Source: Odiellus spinosus
Taxonomy: Eukaryota > Arthropoda > Arachnida > Opiliones > Phalangiidae
Assembly: GCA_963920705.1 (NCBI GenBank)
Contig: OY987230.1
Span: 18,935,320 to 18,999,319, forward strand
Length of the DNA: 64,000 bases
Direction: 5' to 3'
Numbering within the stretch: position 1 is the stretch's first letter; each line of letters begins with the position of its first letter. The notes under the pieces are model-generated. The model saw nothing but the letters and a program-made list of their open reading frames with translations. It did not search any database and was not told where the DNA came from. Made by a program: the position numbers and the translations under genes. Positions 35,089 to 46,464 of this stretch are shown here, piece after piece.

Positions 35089-36094
35089 ATAGGATTACCT
35101 TATACCAACCATTTGATATTTCGCCATTAAATAATCTCCGGCCAACTAGCAAAACGAAAGCATCTTAAGACCAATTTATTACGTGTTACGGTCGAAATAA
35201 AGGGCACGCTTTTCTTCTGATTGCCCTGAGACTCGTTAACGACTAGATAACCTCTCCTCCAAGTACGTTAAAATTTTAAAGTCGAAGTAAATTGATACAT
35301 CTTCAATTTCGAAGCAAATTTGCAGTTTAACAATTAATCTAAAACGTTTTCGCGTTAATTCACAGTTAAATATCAAATTTGCGAACTGGACTAGCTAAGC
35401 CTAAATAAATTATCGAAGAAATTTCAGAAAGTCCTGTAAAATATCTCGAGAATTTCTGAATAAACCGTTGAAATTCGCTTTCAAATTCAATAATGCGAAC
35501 AAGACTACCTCCATTATTATTACAAAGAATATTTTTTACTGCCAAAGATAGGTTGGAATCAGTTCCCAATTATTTTCACTTCCTCTAGGAAGAGAAAAAA
35601 AAAAAAAAAAAAGAAGGAATAAGCTATGGTCGGGATCATTATTTTAATAATTGGATTGGATATTAAACCGAAGACAAAAACAAAGCTATCGGATTTCAAA
35701 TAGTCAATTAGTTACATTCTAACCAAAATCAGAACTAGATAAGCTTAATATAGAAACATTAAACTTCCATAAAAAAAATATGGAAATATATTTTTTAGTA
35801 GATGATTAATTGTGGTTTCGAGTAGATCGAACTAATATCATCAAAAGTACACAAATACTGCATTAAAGTGAAGCTATCATAGATTTTTCATGAATTCCAA
35901 ATGGAAATTAAATATCATTTTCGGAAAAAAAATTACCTAAACAGTAAAATATATATTTTCCCGCAAAACTACGTCATCACTAGGGTCACGTGTCTATTAT
36001 AGAGTCTACAGTTGATTCTACCGTGTTCTGGCTCCAGTGATAAAATCGTTTTCATAGGGTAGTTTTTTTAACCTCGCGAACCCCTGTTACATCT
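35089..36094. other. AT-rich sequence
   Basis: Contains an A-run near 35594-35612 and ACTACGTCATCA near 35969. No gene seen. Confidence 0.4.
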
Positions 36095-36204
36095 ACTTTA
36101 AAAGTTAGTTAAATATTTAATTCTAACTTAATATTTATTTGCCATGTATGTTTCTAATTAAGCCTATTTAACCAATAAGAAATCGAGTTGCATTCTCCCT
36201 TTAT
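36095..36204 (-). mobile_element. MITE family A, right terminal fragment
   Basis: AGTTAAATATTTAATTCTAA, TTAAGCCTATTTAAC and GAAATCGAGTTGCATTCTCC, then CTTTA reproduce the right end of family A. Confidence 0.55.
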
Positions 36205-36897
36205 AGATTTAATTACGTCGCAGTTTAACCCTAATATTTAGAATCTCCGCTAAGCCTAATTAAACACGTACAGGTTAAAATATCAAGCACAAAATTCATC
36301 AGCGCTTTTTAATATCAGTCTGATCTAATATCGTTAAGTAACTATTTTAATATCCAATTAACTATAAAACAAATCAACCGTTTAAATGCAATAGTCAGGT
36401 TTAAGTAAAATTAACTTTTTCTTAAATTTTCAACTCTATATTTAACCTAGAGTTTCTTCGATCTCAAAGCATCAAAATGATAAAGTTCATTTAAGTTCGA
36501 TCACGCGAAACGGGAAACGTCAAAAGGAAAGCCCGATCGCTTCTCTTGACGTTACTGTCAGGAAAGTAATATCAAAGTTCACGAACCAATATCGACTAAA
36601 TGGGAGAGAATGAAGAAAAACAAAAAAGTAAATGGCCGCCTAGGGATCGCCACACAACCCAGAACATAAAAAGAAATTTGAAAAAATAAAATAAAAAATA
36701 AGAAAATAAGACTTACATCTAACCCCCAGTGGTAGGAGAAAGTATATAGATAAAATGGTGAAAGCAGTCGTTGACTAATGCATGCCATGTACTGAACTTC
36801 TTTTATGTACTGTATTGTATTTTACAAACCCGACAGAAGAAAATCTAAACGGACCACACCCTGTCCTTATACTCAATCTCCCGGCCCAAAGTAGTAT

Positions 36898-37236
36898 CAG
36901 AAGCCGATGAAACCCTCCTTTGAAGTCTATTACTCCCGGATCTTGTCAACCCCTCTCTGTATATGGGTTAGTTTCAAAAAGCGCGATTCGTACGCCTCCT
37001 AACGGTAGATATTTTCGGAGCGGGAGTTCGTCGAGCGAATATCTCTAGCAGCCTTGGAGTTCGTCAAAAAACGTCGTCGTTTGTGGAGAGAGAGAATTTC
37101 TAATTTTCCGTAGACAGGGGGGTATGAAGTAGGACCCCTCCGATCTCGTAAAATTGGGAATTTTACCCATACAGAGAGGAGCGCTATATGGAACATTAGA
37201 GTAGTAGACTTCAAAGGAGGGTTTCATCGGCTTCTG
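36898..37236 (+). mobile_element. MITE family B, complete copy 2 (339 bp)
   Basis: Same termini and interior as copy 1, with perfect 7-bp target duplications GTAGTAT (36891-36897 and 37237-37243). Same orientation as copy 1. It contains no transposase frame; the short frames match those at 17.5 kb and 42.1 kb only because the DNA is shared. Confidence 0.9.
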
Positions 37237-37243
37237 GTAGTAT

Positions 37244-39559
37244 AGAAAAGGATGAGAATTCTTATTTTAAAACCCCCCCTTTTTTTTTTTAGGAATTTAA
37301 AACCTTCCTAATGTTGTAATTGAATACAGGATTGATTTATCAAGTGGTTTTCCTTCAATATCAATGGTTTAAAGGATTTTAGGCAAAATACCTAAAATAA
37401 GAATATTAAATACCATCGAATTAATTTAGTTACTAACCGATTAAAAACTTATTCCCTGTCGCCAATTTAAATAAACATCAAAATAGATTAAATCTATAGG
37501 GTTAACGTCATCATGCAGCTTTCGCATTCTCGAAAGAGCTAAGTAACTTTCAGGCGTTCATGAGAGCGAAATAAAAAGGTTTTAATCCAATCTATTTTGC
37601 CTAAACGCGGTGATGCAATTTAAATCGGAAAGGGCAAAAATTCCCTAAGCCGATTGCTCGTCGGCCGGCAACGTTCAACTAAGCCTTGGCTTCTTTAAAA
37701 GAAAAACGAAAATGCAACGCGACAAAGCTAGAATTTAGCCCCAAATCTAGGCAAAACTAAATCTTAGCGTATGGGAACGTAATTTAATTGCACTTAATGA
37801 AATCTAGACTTAATTCGGATTTCCCTGGCCGCGTTAAATGATGGCTGTCGAGCTTTTTTCTGTTTTTTTTTTTTCTTTGGAGGGCCTAACGTTAATTGGG
37901 ATTTAATACGCTAAGCGAAGTAACTCGGCACTTTTTGGGTAAAAGTCGTGGGAATTACATCAGATAGTGTAGATATATATAGATAAGGGAGAAGTTTGTA
38001 GCGTAGCGAAAGGTTACGCGGATTAATATATAATGCAAAACAACATTGCGGATAAAAGTAGTACCATTAAAATTAGAAACATTTTTAATTTTCAACGGGT
38101 ATAAAGTTGTTTTAAATTTCAGTTAAATTACTGTGTTAATTAGACAATCTCAATACTTTGATTCTACTCACTAAAATGTTCAAAAAAATTGAAACAACGC
38201 GAAGATAGTATATATGGGTTTCTTGAACGTTCATCCATATAATGTCCTTTACTTCTTCCCTTAACATAACTTAATTGTTTGAAATTGGTTCAATAATCTA
38301 CGAAATTAAAACTTATTTGAAGCAAAGACTAAAAAGCTGAGAATGGATTTATTGAACGCTTAAAATTTTCTTAAGGTATCAATTAGTACGTTACTTCAAT
38401 TAAGTTTAACGAACTATTATGAAGGGATTTGACTGTATTGAAACAACGACTGAACGACAGGGATGCATGGAGTTCTTTACATTATTTCTTCAATATTACT
38501 TAAGTTGAACAGACTTTTAGAACGAAAGAAGAGAGCTTTCTTTTCTGGGACCAAAAAAAAAAGCTCTTTAAGATCTAAGAGACTTAGCTTAGTGGAACGC
38601 GAAAAATCCGTGGGTTTCGGTGAAACCTTTCTTTTTTTTATTCTTTGCTATTAATAAGACAATTATTACGGTACGACTTGTTTTGAAGAGGTAATAAAGA
38701 ATCATCTAAAGCTAAGTGGCTATTCTCTTGTTAAAGCAGATTTTGTATCGCTTCGTTAGAAGAATTAAGGATTACTTTTAATCTTAGATTAGTCTATTTT
38801 TAATGGTTTATAGACATAATCATAGACCTGTAAAAAAAATCAACTCAAAATTTCAACGTACTCGAAAATAACGAAATAAGGTAAATTTAAATTTATTAAT
38901 AAAAGCGAACTAAACCTTAACTTCCAAACCTAAATCATAAATAATTCTTGTCGATTTTTATATCATTAAATAATATATTAATAAACACATGAGCGTCGCG
39001 AAAAGTTTTAAATAAATCTCGACCTAAAAGGGAATCGAGCAAGATGAGTTAAAAATAAAATCATATTTTGATTTCGTTACGGAAATAAGAGAACATCGAG
39101 AAAAACCTATGGCGATGCGAAAATTCAATAAATTATTCAATTTTTACTATTTAAATAAAAAATCCACAAAAAAAGCCTTCTTAATTTTATTTTCGGATTT
39201 TTGTATGATTCAAATAAACTTGTATTAGTAACCGGGCATAAGAAAATTAATTAAACTTGGCTAATTTATCAGAAAAAAACCAATTTCGATATTAAAAAGG
39301 AGAGAAAAATATTTATCCGCAAACAATAAATAAATTTGATGTTTTTTTAAATAAATTTCACCAATTTATTTATTGAGCAAACAATTATAGATAAATGCTT
39401 TCTTATCACATTTATCTATAAATAAAGATTATCCAACTATATATGTACATAATTAAATGTCTAAAACATGAACTTATCCGCAGATCCAAAAAAAAAAGAT
39501 TCGAAATAAAAACCGAACAAAGCTATTTATCCACGGAAAACTATTAACGTAACTTAACC
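37244..39559. other. AT-rich sequence, no gene seen
   Basis: Homopolymer CCCCCC-TTTTTTTTTT near 37275-37291 and a T-run near 37864. No exon or element was recognised. Confidence 0.4.
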
Positions 39560-40122
39560 TACGCGATTGCGGCAGCTTGCCTCTCTTAGCAAAACTAGGC
39601 GATCCTCGCGTTGGCCGCGCAAAATCGTTTCCGAAATATATTGATTCGACAAACACTCTTGGGCTGATATACAAGAGAACAAATATTGGTAGAGACGTAC
39701 GTAAAACAAAATTAGATCGAGCGGAAAATAAAAAAAACACGGAAAAAAAGTTTCAAATAAAATACGTATATAGATAGAAAAAAAGACATACGCTTTTTAT
39801 ACGGAAAATGAAAAAAGGAAAATACCTGCATCTGGTTGAATCTAAATATTGATAGAAAATTGCAACAGCTCGGTAGAACCAGGAGATAGCGGGCGACCAA
39901 TAGAAGAGAACGGGAAGAACAAGAGAAGAAGAGAGAATGCCAGAGAGAAGAGAAGAGAGAAGAGAGAGAAAATCCATGGAACTGGAAAACATCCTTCGCG
40001 AAGTTCAATCGCGTCCGCAAACCACCTAGACCGAGCTACGAAAAGACCGACTGCGGTACTAGGACTTGGATTTCTCTCGTATATAGAGAAGATCTCGCTA
40101 GGATTCGTCGATTCGGTTCTGG

Positions 40123-40130
40123 TATAAAAG
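40123..40130 (+). promoter_or_regulatory. TATA box in the CpG-rich block
   Basis: TATAAAAG fits the metazoan TATA consensus and sits in the only extended CpG-rich block of the window. A start about 30 bp downstream would place the 5' end near 40155, 45 bp before the short ATG frame at 40199. Confidence 0.35.
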
Positions 40131-40198
40131 GTTTTGGAAACTCGCGCGGCAAGAGAGAGAGAGAGGCAAAAATTTTCAGATTCCCACATCATAGCGCT

Positions 40199-40294
40199 AT
40201 GGCCAGGGTTCGGGAGCTTTTTCGCGTGATCGATACGGTCCGTCTCTTCCCGAACGGACTCTCTCCTCGTACTCTTCGGCGAGCTGGATCGTAA
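40199..40294 (+). CDS. Short 31-codon frame downstream of the TATA box (doubtful)
   Basis: ATG to TAA, with the peptide beginning MARVRELFRVIDTVRLF and ending in an arginine-rich segment (RTLRRAGS). It is the first ATG after the putative start site and could be an upstream open frame in a leader, or chance. No family is recognised. Confidence 0.12.
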   Translation: MARVRELFRVIDTVRLFPNGLSPRTLRRAGS

Positions 40295-40680
40295 CTCGTT
40301 CCTTCCGAGTTCCAGAGTCCTCTCTAGAATCTCCTAGGAACTGCCGAGTCAGGAGCGCGAAAATCTACACTAGCTGGTACCTCTAACATCGCGGACGTTC
40401 TCTACTCTCGCGAGCTGCGGGGATCAATGCCGGATAGTCGTACCAAGAGGAGAAGAGAGAGAGAACTGGTGCGCGCTGACGCGAGCGACATCCTGCGAGA
40501 GAGCCCGACTACAGAGTGATACCGTGGCTGCACCGTGTACGAAAGATAATCCTTCAATACGTAGCCTCGAGTTTTCAGCACGTACGAAGCTAAATATAAC
40601 TTATCTTTAATACGATCTTCGTGAGTTTCAATATCATTTTTCTTTTGGGCTGCACTCAAAAATACATCGCGTCTATGGCT

Positions 40681-42026
40681 TTCAGACTACTCCGGAAGCA
40701 TTAAGAGCAGTTCGAAAAAAAGAGTTATATAAGATTGAACCGAGCAGATTTAATGTATAGTTAAGAATACGTGTTGGAACGTAAAGATGTTTTCAGAGTT
40801 TCAATTGGAAAAAGGAATGGGTGGAAATGTAGTGGCATATTGGTCAAGATATGATTGTAAAGTAAATTTCGAGAAGAAAATAGTAACCTTTCCCTGGGAA
40901 TATCGACTCACTGTCTAGCATACGCGCCTATGGAGGTCAGTAAGAGGGATGTAACGAAGTATTTGAAATATTTTTTACCCCTCAAAGAGGTCGTTCTTTC
41001 TCGATGGCCCTCTGTCTAATAATTTCTATTCTTTTATTTATTTTTGGTCTTACCGACTCCTTTAAGTTGAAGACCGCCCTTTTCACATCTTGCGAATACA
41101 TTTATAAGATTTGTAGCTCTTTTCAGCGTATTTTCCACTATCCATCATAACTTAATTTCTTATATTTTTAATCTAATAATAAAATGAGATCATCATCTTT
41201 AAAAATTAAAACCACCGAAGCCCAAAACTGGAAAACCCCAAGCCCCTCTTTAGTATATTTAGGGAGCTAGGCGCGGGGACGCGCGAAGAGAGTGAAACTT
41301 CATTTTAGTCACGCCTAATTTAATCCGATTTTAAAACCAGGGCATTTAAAACTTCAAAAAGACGACGGCGCCTCCTACCGACCGCCTCTGCCGTCGCCAC
41401 CAACCCCACACGCTCCCTAACACCCGAGGAAGACCTGACAAACTTTAATATTTAAGATACTCGATGCCTAACTCTAGAAGCTTCTCTCGTCTTTTAAGTT
41501 TCCAAGGGAAAGTCTGGTTGATAAATTTAACTTCGCGATTACCGCTATCAACCGATTCATATCACACTGAAGAAGACATTACGAGGTTGAAAGCTTTCGC
41601 ACCATAGTTACAGCGCGTTTCTTCCCTTGATTAATTTTTTAAAAGTAAACTCGATAAACTCTACCGTGGATTCTAATTTTAGAAAATTCAACGCTAATAA
41701 TTCGTATAAAACTGGTTTCAAGGTTTAAAAATGACACTAATTTATTCAAGAATGACGTCACTTTTGATAAATCTTTATAAAGTTGAACTTTCGGGTTATA
41801 GTACCGGAATTAAGCTTCAAAATAAATCCAATTACTCCAAAATCGGTCCATAAATAACAAAGTTACGAATTTAAAAATACAATGATGACGTAACTATCGT
41901 AAAACCTTATTTGGAACGTTGAGGTTTGAATAATATATTCGTTTAAGGCTCAATTCAAGCTATAAAATAAAACTAAAACCGATAAATTTTTAAAATTCGC
42001 AATTTCCTCATTTAGCGACAATTTTG
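40681..42026. other. Mixed sequence between the CpG block and a family B copy
   Basis: A GC-richer patch lies at about 41265-41425 (GGCGCGGGGACGCGCG, GACGACGGCGCC). A dispersed repeat with ATTACTCCAAAATCGG and AATGATGACGTAAC lies at 41751-41905. No gene could be supported. Confidence 0.35.
41751..41905 (+). repeat. Dispersed repeat with AATTACTCCAAAATCGG motif
   Basis: Bounded by TGACGTCA and TGATGACGTAAC. The block AATTACTCCAAAATCGG followed by CC recurs at about 49641-49658. A similar inverted arrangement (GATGACGTCATTAT, then GTAACTTCATTAATTATGG) occurs at 58850-58900. Old element of unknown type. Confidence 0.4.
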
Positions 42027-42033
42027 GTTCTAA

Positions 42034-42361
42034 CAGAAACCCTCCTTTGAAGTCTACTACTCTAATGTTCCATATAGCGCTCCTCTCTGTATGGGTAAAA
42101 TTCACAATTTTACGAGATCGGAGGGGTCCTACTTCATGCCCCCTGTCTACGGAAAATTGGAAATTCTCTCTATCCACAAACGACTACGTTTTTTTGACGA
42201 ACTCCAAGGCTGCTAGAGATATTGGCTCCACAAACTCCCGCTTCGAAAATATCTACCGTTAGGAGGCGTACGAATCGCGCTTTTTGAAACTAACCCATAC
42301 AGAGAGGGGTAGACAAGACCCGGGAGTAATAGACTTCAAAGGAGGGTTTCATCGGCTTCTG
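42034..42361 (-). mobile_element. MITE family B, complete copy 3 (328 bp)
   Basis: Inverted relative to copies 1 and 2. The left terminus has lost about 10 bp inside the inverted repeat (CAGAAACCCTCC). The right terminus is intact (GGGTTTCATCGGCTTCTG). Perfect 7-bp duplications GTTCTAA flank it (42027-42033 and 42362-42368). Confidence 0.9.
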
Positions 42362-42909
42362 GTTCTAATCTATGCGATTTTAAAGCTATCATTACATTCT
42401 ATCCGATTAAATATAATAGAAAAATAAATATAAACAAGAAATTATAAATGTTAACCACCCTTTAAAAACGACAAAGACTCGAAAAAAACCAAAAATATAT
42501 CTGGTCTACCCTTTTTAAAAATTCAACGAATACGAATTTCGCCTGAAAATGAAGGAAAACTGGATATGAAAAGGGGATATTTTTAGGCATATTATACCAA
42601 CTTAAAACTTCATATCACAATACAAACTTGGGACTAGATGAAATGACGAATAAAGTACCCCAAGCCTTTGATAACGGTGCAAAGTGACATTGACATTCTT
42701 AATACGAAATAACAGTTCGTTCGGTTTATACGAGACAATGAAACGATGTTAGAGGAAGCAGAATATATGGGCTTGAATGATTCTTATACGAAATACGCGG
42801 TGTAAGCATTAAATCAAACTGGTCGAATGAACTTAAGTCATTGTGGAAAAGCTTTCCTCTTCATCTTCCGTCACGACTGAGAGATTTAATTTACATAATT
42901 GGGAGAAAA

Positions 42910-42923
42910 GGGGGGGGGGGGGG
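42910..42923 (+). repeat. G14 homopolymer
   Basis: Fourteen consecutive G, preceded by GGGAGAAAA. Potential G-quadruplex or slippage site; length could be affected by assembly. Confidence 0.85.
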
Positions 42924-43490
42924 ACCAAGGGCGTCGCCCCAAATACGGTATGGAAGATGAAGTGTCAGTGACACGGAAGAGTTATTTTAGGAGGGTAAAT
43001 TTAATTATAATTATATTTATACAAGTTTCGACTTACGTAATGACCGGAAATTTATGGCGATAAAAATTTCACTTTGTTGAGAGCAGGGGGAAACTAGAGT
43101 CAAACCTTATTTGGGACAAACCTATTCTTTGCAATATATTCTTAACTGTTTTTTTGGAAACCGGAAAATTATAAAAAAATTCGATTACAACTTTTGGAAA
43201 TATAAAATTACTCAAATTATTTACGCACCTTTTGATAGAAATGTTTTAAATTTAAACTTAAATTTGTCTCCCACGCTTTAATTGCAAAAAGTGATTAAAA
43301 ATTTACATGTCGCGGAAGCGGAAAATTTCAAAATTAAAATGATAATTATTGCCTCGGAAAAATTCATCGGTTTTATCGAATTTTCCCGGCGCCGGAAATT
43401 TAAGAAATTTTGGGATAAAAACAAATAAATATATAGCCGAGGTTAAACGAGGAAACTTGAGTAGTCATTTTAAAATATTACATTTTTTCG

Positions 43491-43506
43491 CCCCCCCCCC
43501 CCCCCC
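43491..43506 (+). repeat. C16 homopolymer
   Basis: Sixteen consecutive C, followed by GGGC. With the G14 run 570 bp upstream it forms a complementary pair able to pair when single-stranded. Confidence 0.85.
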
Positions 43507-46040
43507 GGGCAAAATTTAGAATTTCATTACAGTAAAATTTATACACTAAGCTAAAGAGATTTCTCCTAAAGGGAAAGTGAAACATATTATGAAATAAGTG
43601 TCATTTTTCACGAATATATGGGTTTTAAACTTTTTTTGAAGCGTTTCAAAGAGGAATTCAATTCTAAATCAGTTTGTGAATACCGATAAATTGCCGTGAG
43701 ACGCGAAATTACCGCGTAATTTACCAATTTCCAAAATACGAATACTTTTCGTATCGTATTTCTAGCTCGAGGTGGAATTAAAATTTATAATTGATATTTA
43801 AATTTGACTCTCCCTTTACGCTGGTTTCGGCGCTGAAATAGAATAGTCCTAACGCGTTTACTCGCTCTTTTCTCAAATTGACTGAGATTTCTAGTCTCTG
43901 CAGGACTGTTACGCAAACAGTTTTCCCGACTCAACGTTTTAAAGGACGAGTTAGTGTGGGTGGCGGCTACAGTGGCTTTACCCTTTTCAGTATATACTAA
44001 TGGAACGAGTGAATATTTTAGACGCTAACTACCTACCGCGGCGAATTATATAGAATACGACATTAGACTTGAAATTAGAGAAGGCGAGGAGAGAGAGAGA
44101 GAGAGAAGAGACCTAGGATTAGAGGTATATACCATATTCCTTCTCGTCTCAAGAACAAGTCTTACTGAATTTCATGGGTTATTTATAAACGAAATGAATT
44201 TTTAAAAAAGATTCAAAGTGAGAAGAAAAACGTAAAAAACGGTCAAAAAATTACTAAGCAATTAATTTTAAACGTTTAAATAAGGGTGTCCATGGATTAT
44301 ATTTTTAGTTTTATCATACAAATTTGCAGAGCTCATTGAATTTTTCAAGTCGAAACCAAAAATGTCAAAAATAATTAAAGTAATTTTTTAAGTGAATTAA
44401 AATTACCACTTTCTAGCACTTGATTTTATTATTAAAAGTGTTAGCTTCCTTCCAGGCGATTGAGGGTTAAGACTGACTTGAGAGTAAGGTTTGCTTTAAT
44501 TATCTTGTGTAATTTTATTATATATGGTCCGATTTTGGAGTGTTTCGTCCCAATGAGACGCTCAAATCATAATTTTCGCACGAGACTTGACCTTTAAACT
44601 CCGTATATCCGTAGCGGAGTCGTAGACCGAAACGGAATTTAGAGTAAATAGTGCCGAGCGTCGGCGTTGGCGCTTAAGGAATGGGGAATTTCGACTAGAT
44701 TAAGCCAAAAAGTCGTTATTTAAAGCTTGGAAACGGATTAGGGGTCGCGTGGTGAAAGCGGAGACGGCCTCTTTCGAGGCAAAATATATAGATCAACCCA
44801 CGGTTATATAATAATAAGCTCTCTTTAAACAATTCAACCGTGATAGTCTTAAATAATAGGTCAACCATTGCATTTCTCGGACGCTTTAGGTTTATTCAGG
44901 ATGCGTGCTTGCCTGGGCGAACATTTCTACAGGGGTTACGTACAAAATGTATGGGAATGATTACGCCTGAAATGTGACTTTACCCAGAACATATTTCCCA
45001 CGTGATGAACTTAACATTTAAAAATTGTAAGAATATTTACATTTTAAAAAAATATTCATGTTTTAAATTTTTGATATTACGCATTAAATGCTGCGCCAAA
45101 TTTTGGGATTATAAACTTTTTTGAGATATTTAATGAGTTTTAAATTAAATATGTTTAGTTTCGTGAATTAAATTATCTTTAAGTGAAGGAAAATATCGTT
45201 TCGAACAAATGGGGTCATTACCAAAGATAATTTAATAAAGAACTAAAACAAAGTAAGTGGAATTTTAATTATTTTTAATATTTAAGAATATAAATACGCT
45301 ATCTCATATAACTTTTAAAATCCGTAATTTTTGACGGATATAATTGCCTAATTCTCTTATTGAACTAAAAATGGTTATCTTTTGGAAAGAAAAAATATAT
45401 ATAGATGTATATAAAAATACTCAAAACAAAACTTTAGAAAAAAGAAATAAAAAAAATCTAAGAATTTCCCGATAAAACCTAAGAAAAGGAAGTAAACCCG
45501 TACTGGGAATTAGAAAAGGGACTTCTCTTGTCCCTTCGCCACTTTTTTTACCTTTGAGGCTGTTCCAGAAACTATACAATATAGAGGCTATAAAAAAACC
45601 TGGCCAAAAGAGTTATTTGTAAACCTCTTCAGTTCGTAAAACTACTTTTTATCCGTATGAAGTTTAACAATACGTATCACTACGCCTGATCTTTTTACTT
45701 TATCACGAGATACTCTTGTAGGCAATGACATATAAGACGCTAGAAAATAATAAGAAACAGCGAGGTTATAGGGGAAAGGGGAGTTAGGAGGCTAATGAGA
45801 ATAGGCGACCACGTAATGACTCTCATTAATCAGTCGTCTCCCGGAGATAATTACATCTAATTACTGTCTTTACCCCGCACGCGCGCGAAGCTTAGCCTCA
45901 AAACTTTTTCGTTCGCGCTAAAACTATACGTACCACGCGCTTACAATATTCCGCGTTGAGTTGTACCAGGGCACACTTATTTTATTCTTGATTTTTTAGT
46001 TAATATTACAGTTTTATTGTTAACACTCTAAAGGTATTAT

Positions 46041-46457
46041 CAGAGGTATATAATAACCCCCTTCGGGGGGGAAGTATGAAAGGTAGGCAAAATCGACGAA
46101 CAACAAGTGCCCGGCTTAAATCGCGGCGGATCGACACAACGCTTTACTCCCAAAAAATAGTTACACCATTTTGAACCTCACTAAATTTTCCTTACGCACA
46201 CTTCCGGAACTTGCGAGCTGAAGTCAACCTTTGACTCCAATTTAACAGACAGCCTGACTCCTGAGAAAGGAAGTTCTAAACACAAATCGAGCAGTCTTGT
46301 TTATACAAAGACCATTTACTAGAGTAGCGACATTGAGAAGTCCAGCGCGAGCTAGTGGTCTAGATGGTCAGCAGCGGGCTCTTGTTGTTCGTGATTTTTA
46401 GCATTGGTAGTATAGGGGCTTTCATACTTCCCCCCGAAGGGGATTATTATACCTCTG
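46041..46457 (-). mobile_element. MITE family C, complete copy 2 (417 bp)
   Basis: Same termini as copy 1 with the interior inverted: CGACGAACAACAAGTGCCCG is now at the left and GAGCCCGCTGCTGACTATCT-type sequence at the right. Perfect 7-bp duplications GTATTAT flank it (46034-46040 and 46458-46464). The high similarity to copy 1 suggests recent movement. Short open frames here are not genes. Confidence 0.9.
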
Positions 46458-46464
46458 GTATTAT

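Larger units (their letters stand above)
39560..40680. promoter_or_regulatory. GC/CpG-richer, stop-poor block: candidate promoter or 5' untranslated region
   Basis: Base composition changes sharply here: CpG is frequent (CGCGCGGC, TCGCGGACG, GCGCGCTGACGCGAGCGAC) and several frames on both strands remain open for 85-116 codons. That pattern suggests CpG-rich regulatory DNA rather than one coding frame. A purine tract (39912-39970) reads on the minus strand as a leucine/serine-rich, signal-peptide-like frame (MDFLSLLSSLLS), which may be low-complexity coincidence. A minus-strand first exon feeding the 21.5 kb exon, or a bidirectional promoter, is possible but unproven. Confidence 0.4.
42369..46033. 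other. AT-rich sequence, no gene seen
   Basis: Holds the G14 and C16 runs, GA repeats at about 44088-44107, and an ACCGCGTAATTTACC motif near 43709 related to the array at 56.1 kb. CpG-richer patches lie at 44590-44780 and 45880-45950. No coding exon is supported. Confidence 0.35.

Noticed and set aside
36999..37227. Short frames repeated at 17.5, 37.1 and 42.1 kb (for example MKSTTLMFHIALLSVW) as a conserved gene
   Set aside because: They lie entirely within MITE family B copies; similarity reflects shared transposon DNA, and the frames differ between copies.
39842..40192. 116-codon minus-strand frame with a leucine/phenylalanine-rich segment
   Set aside because: The hydrophobic segment is the translation of a purine/pyrimidine tract, and several other frames are open across the same block.
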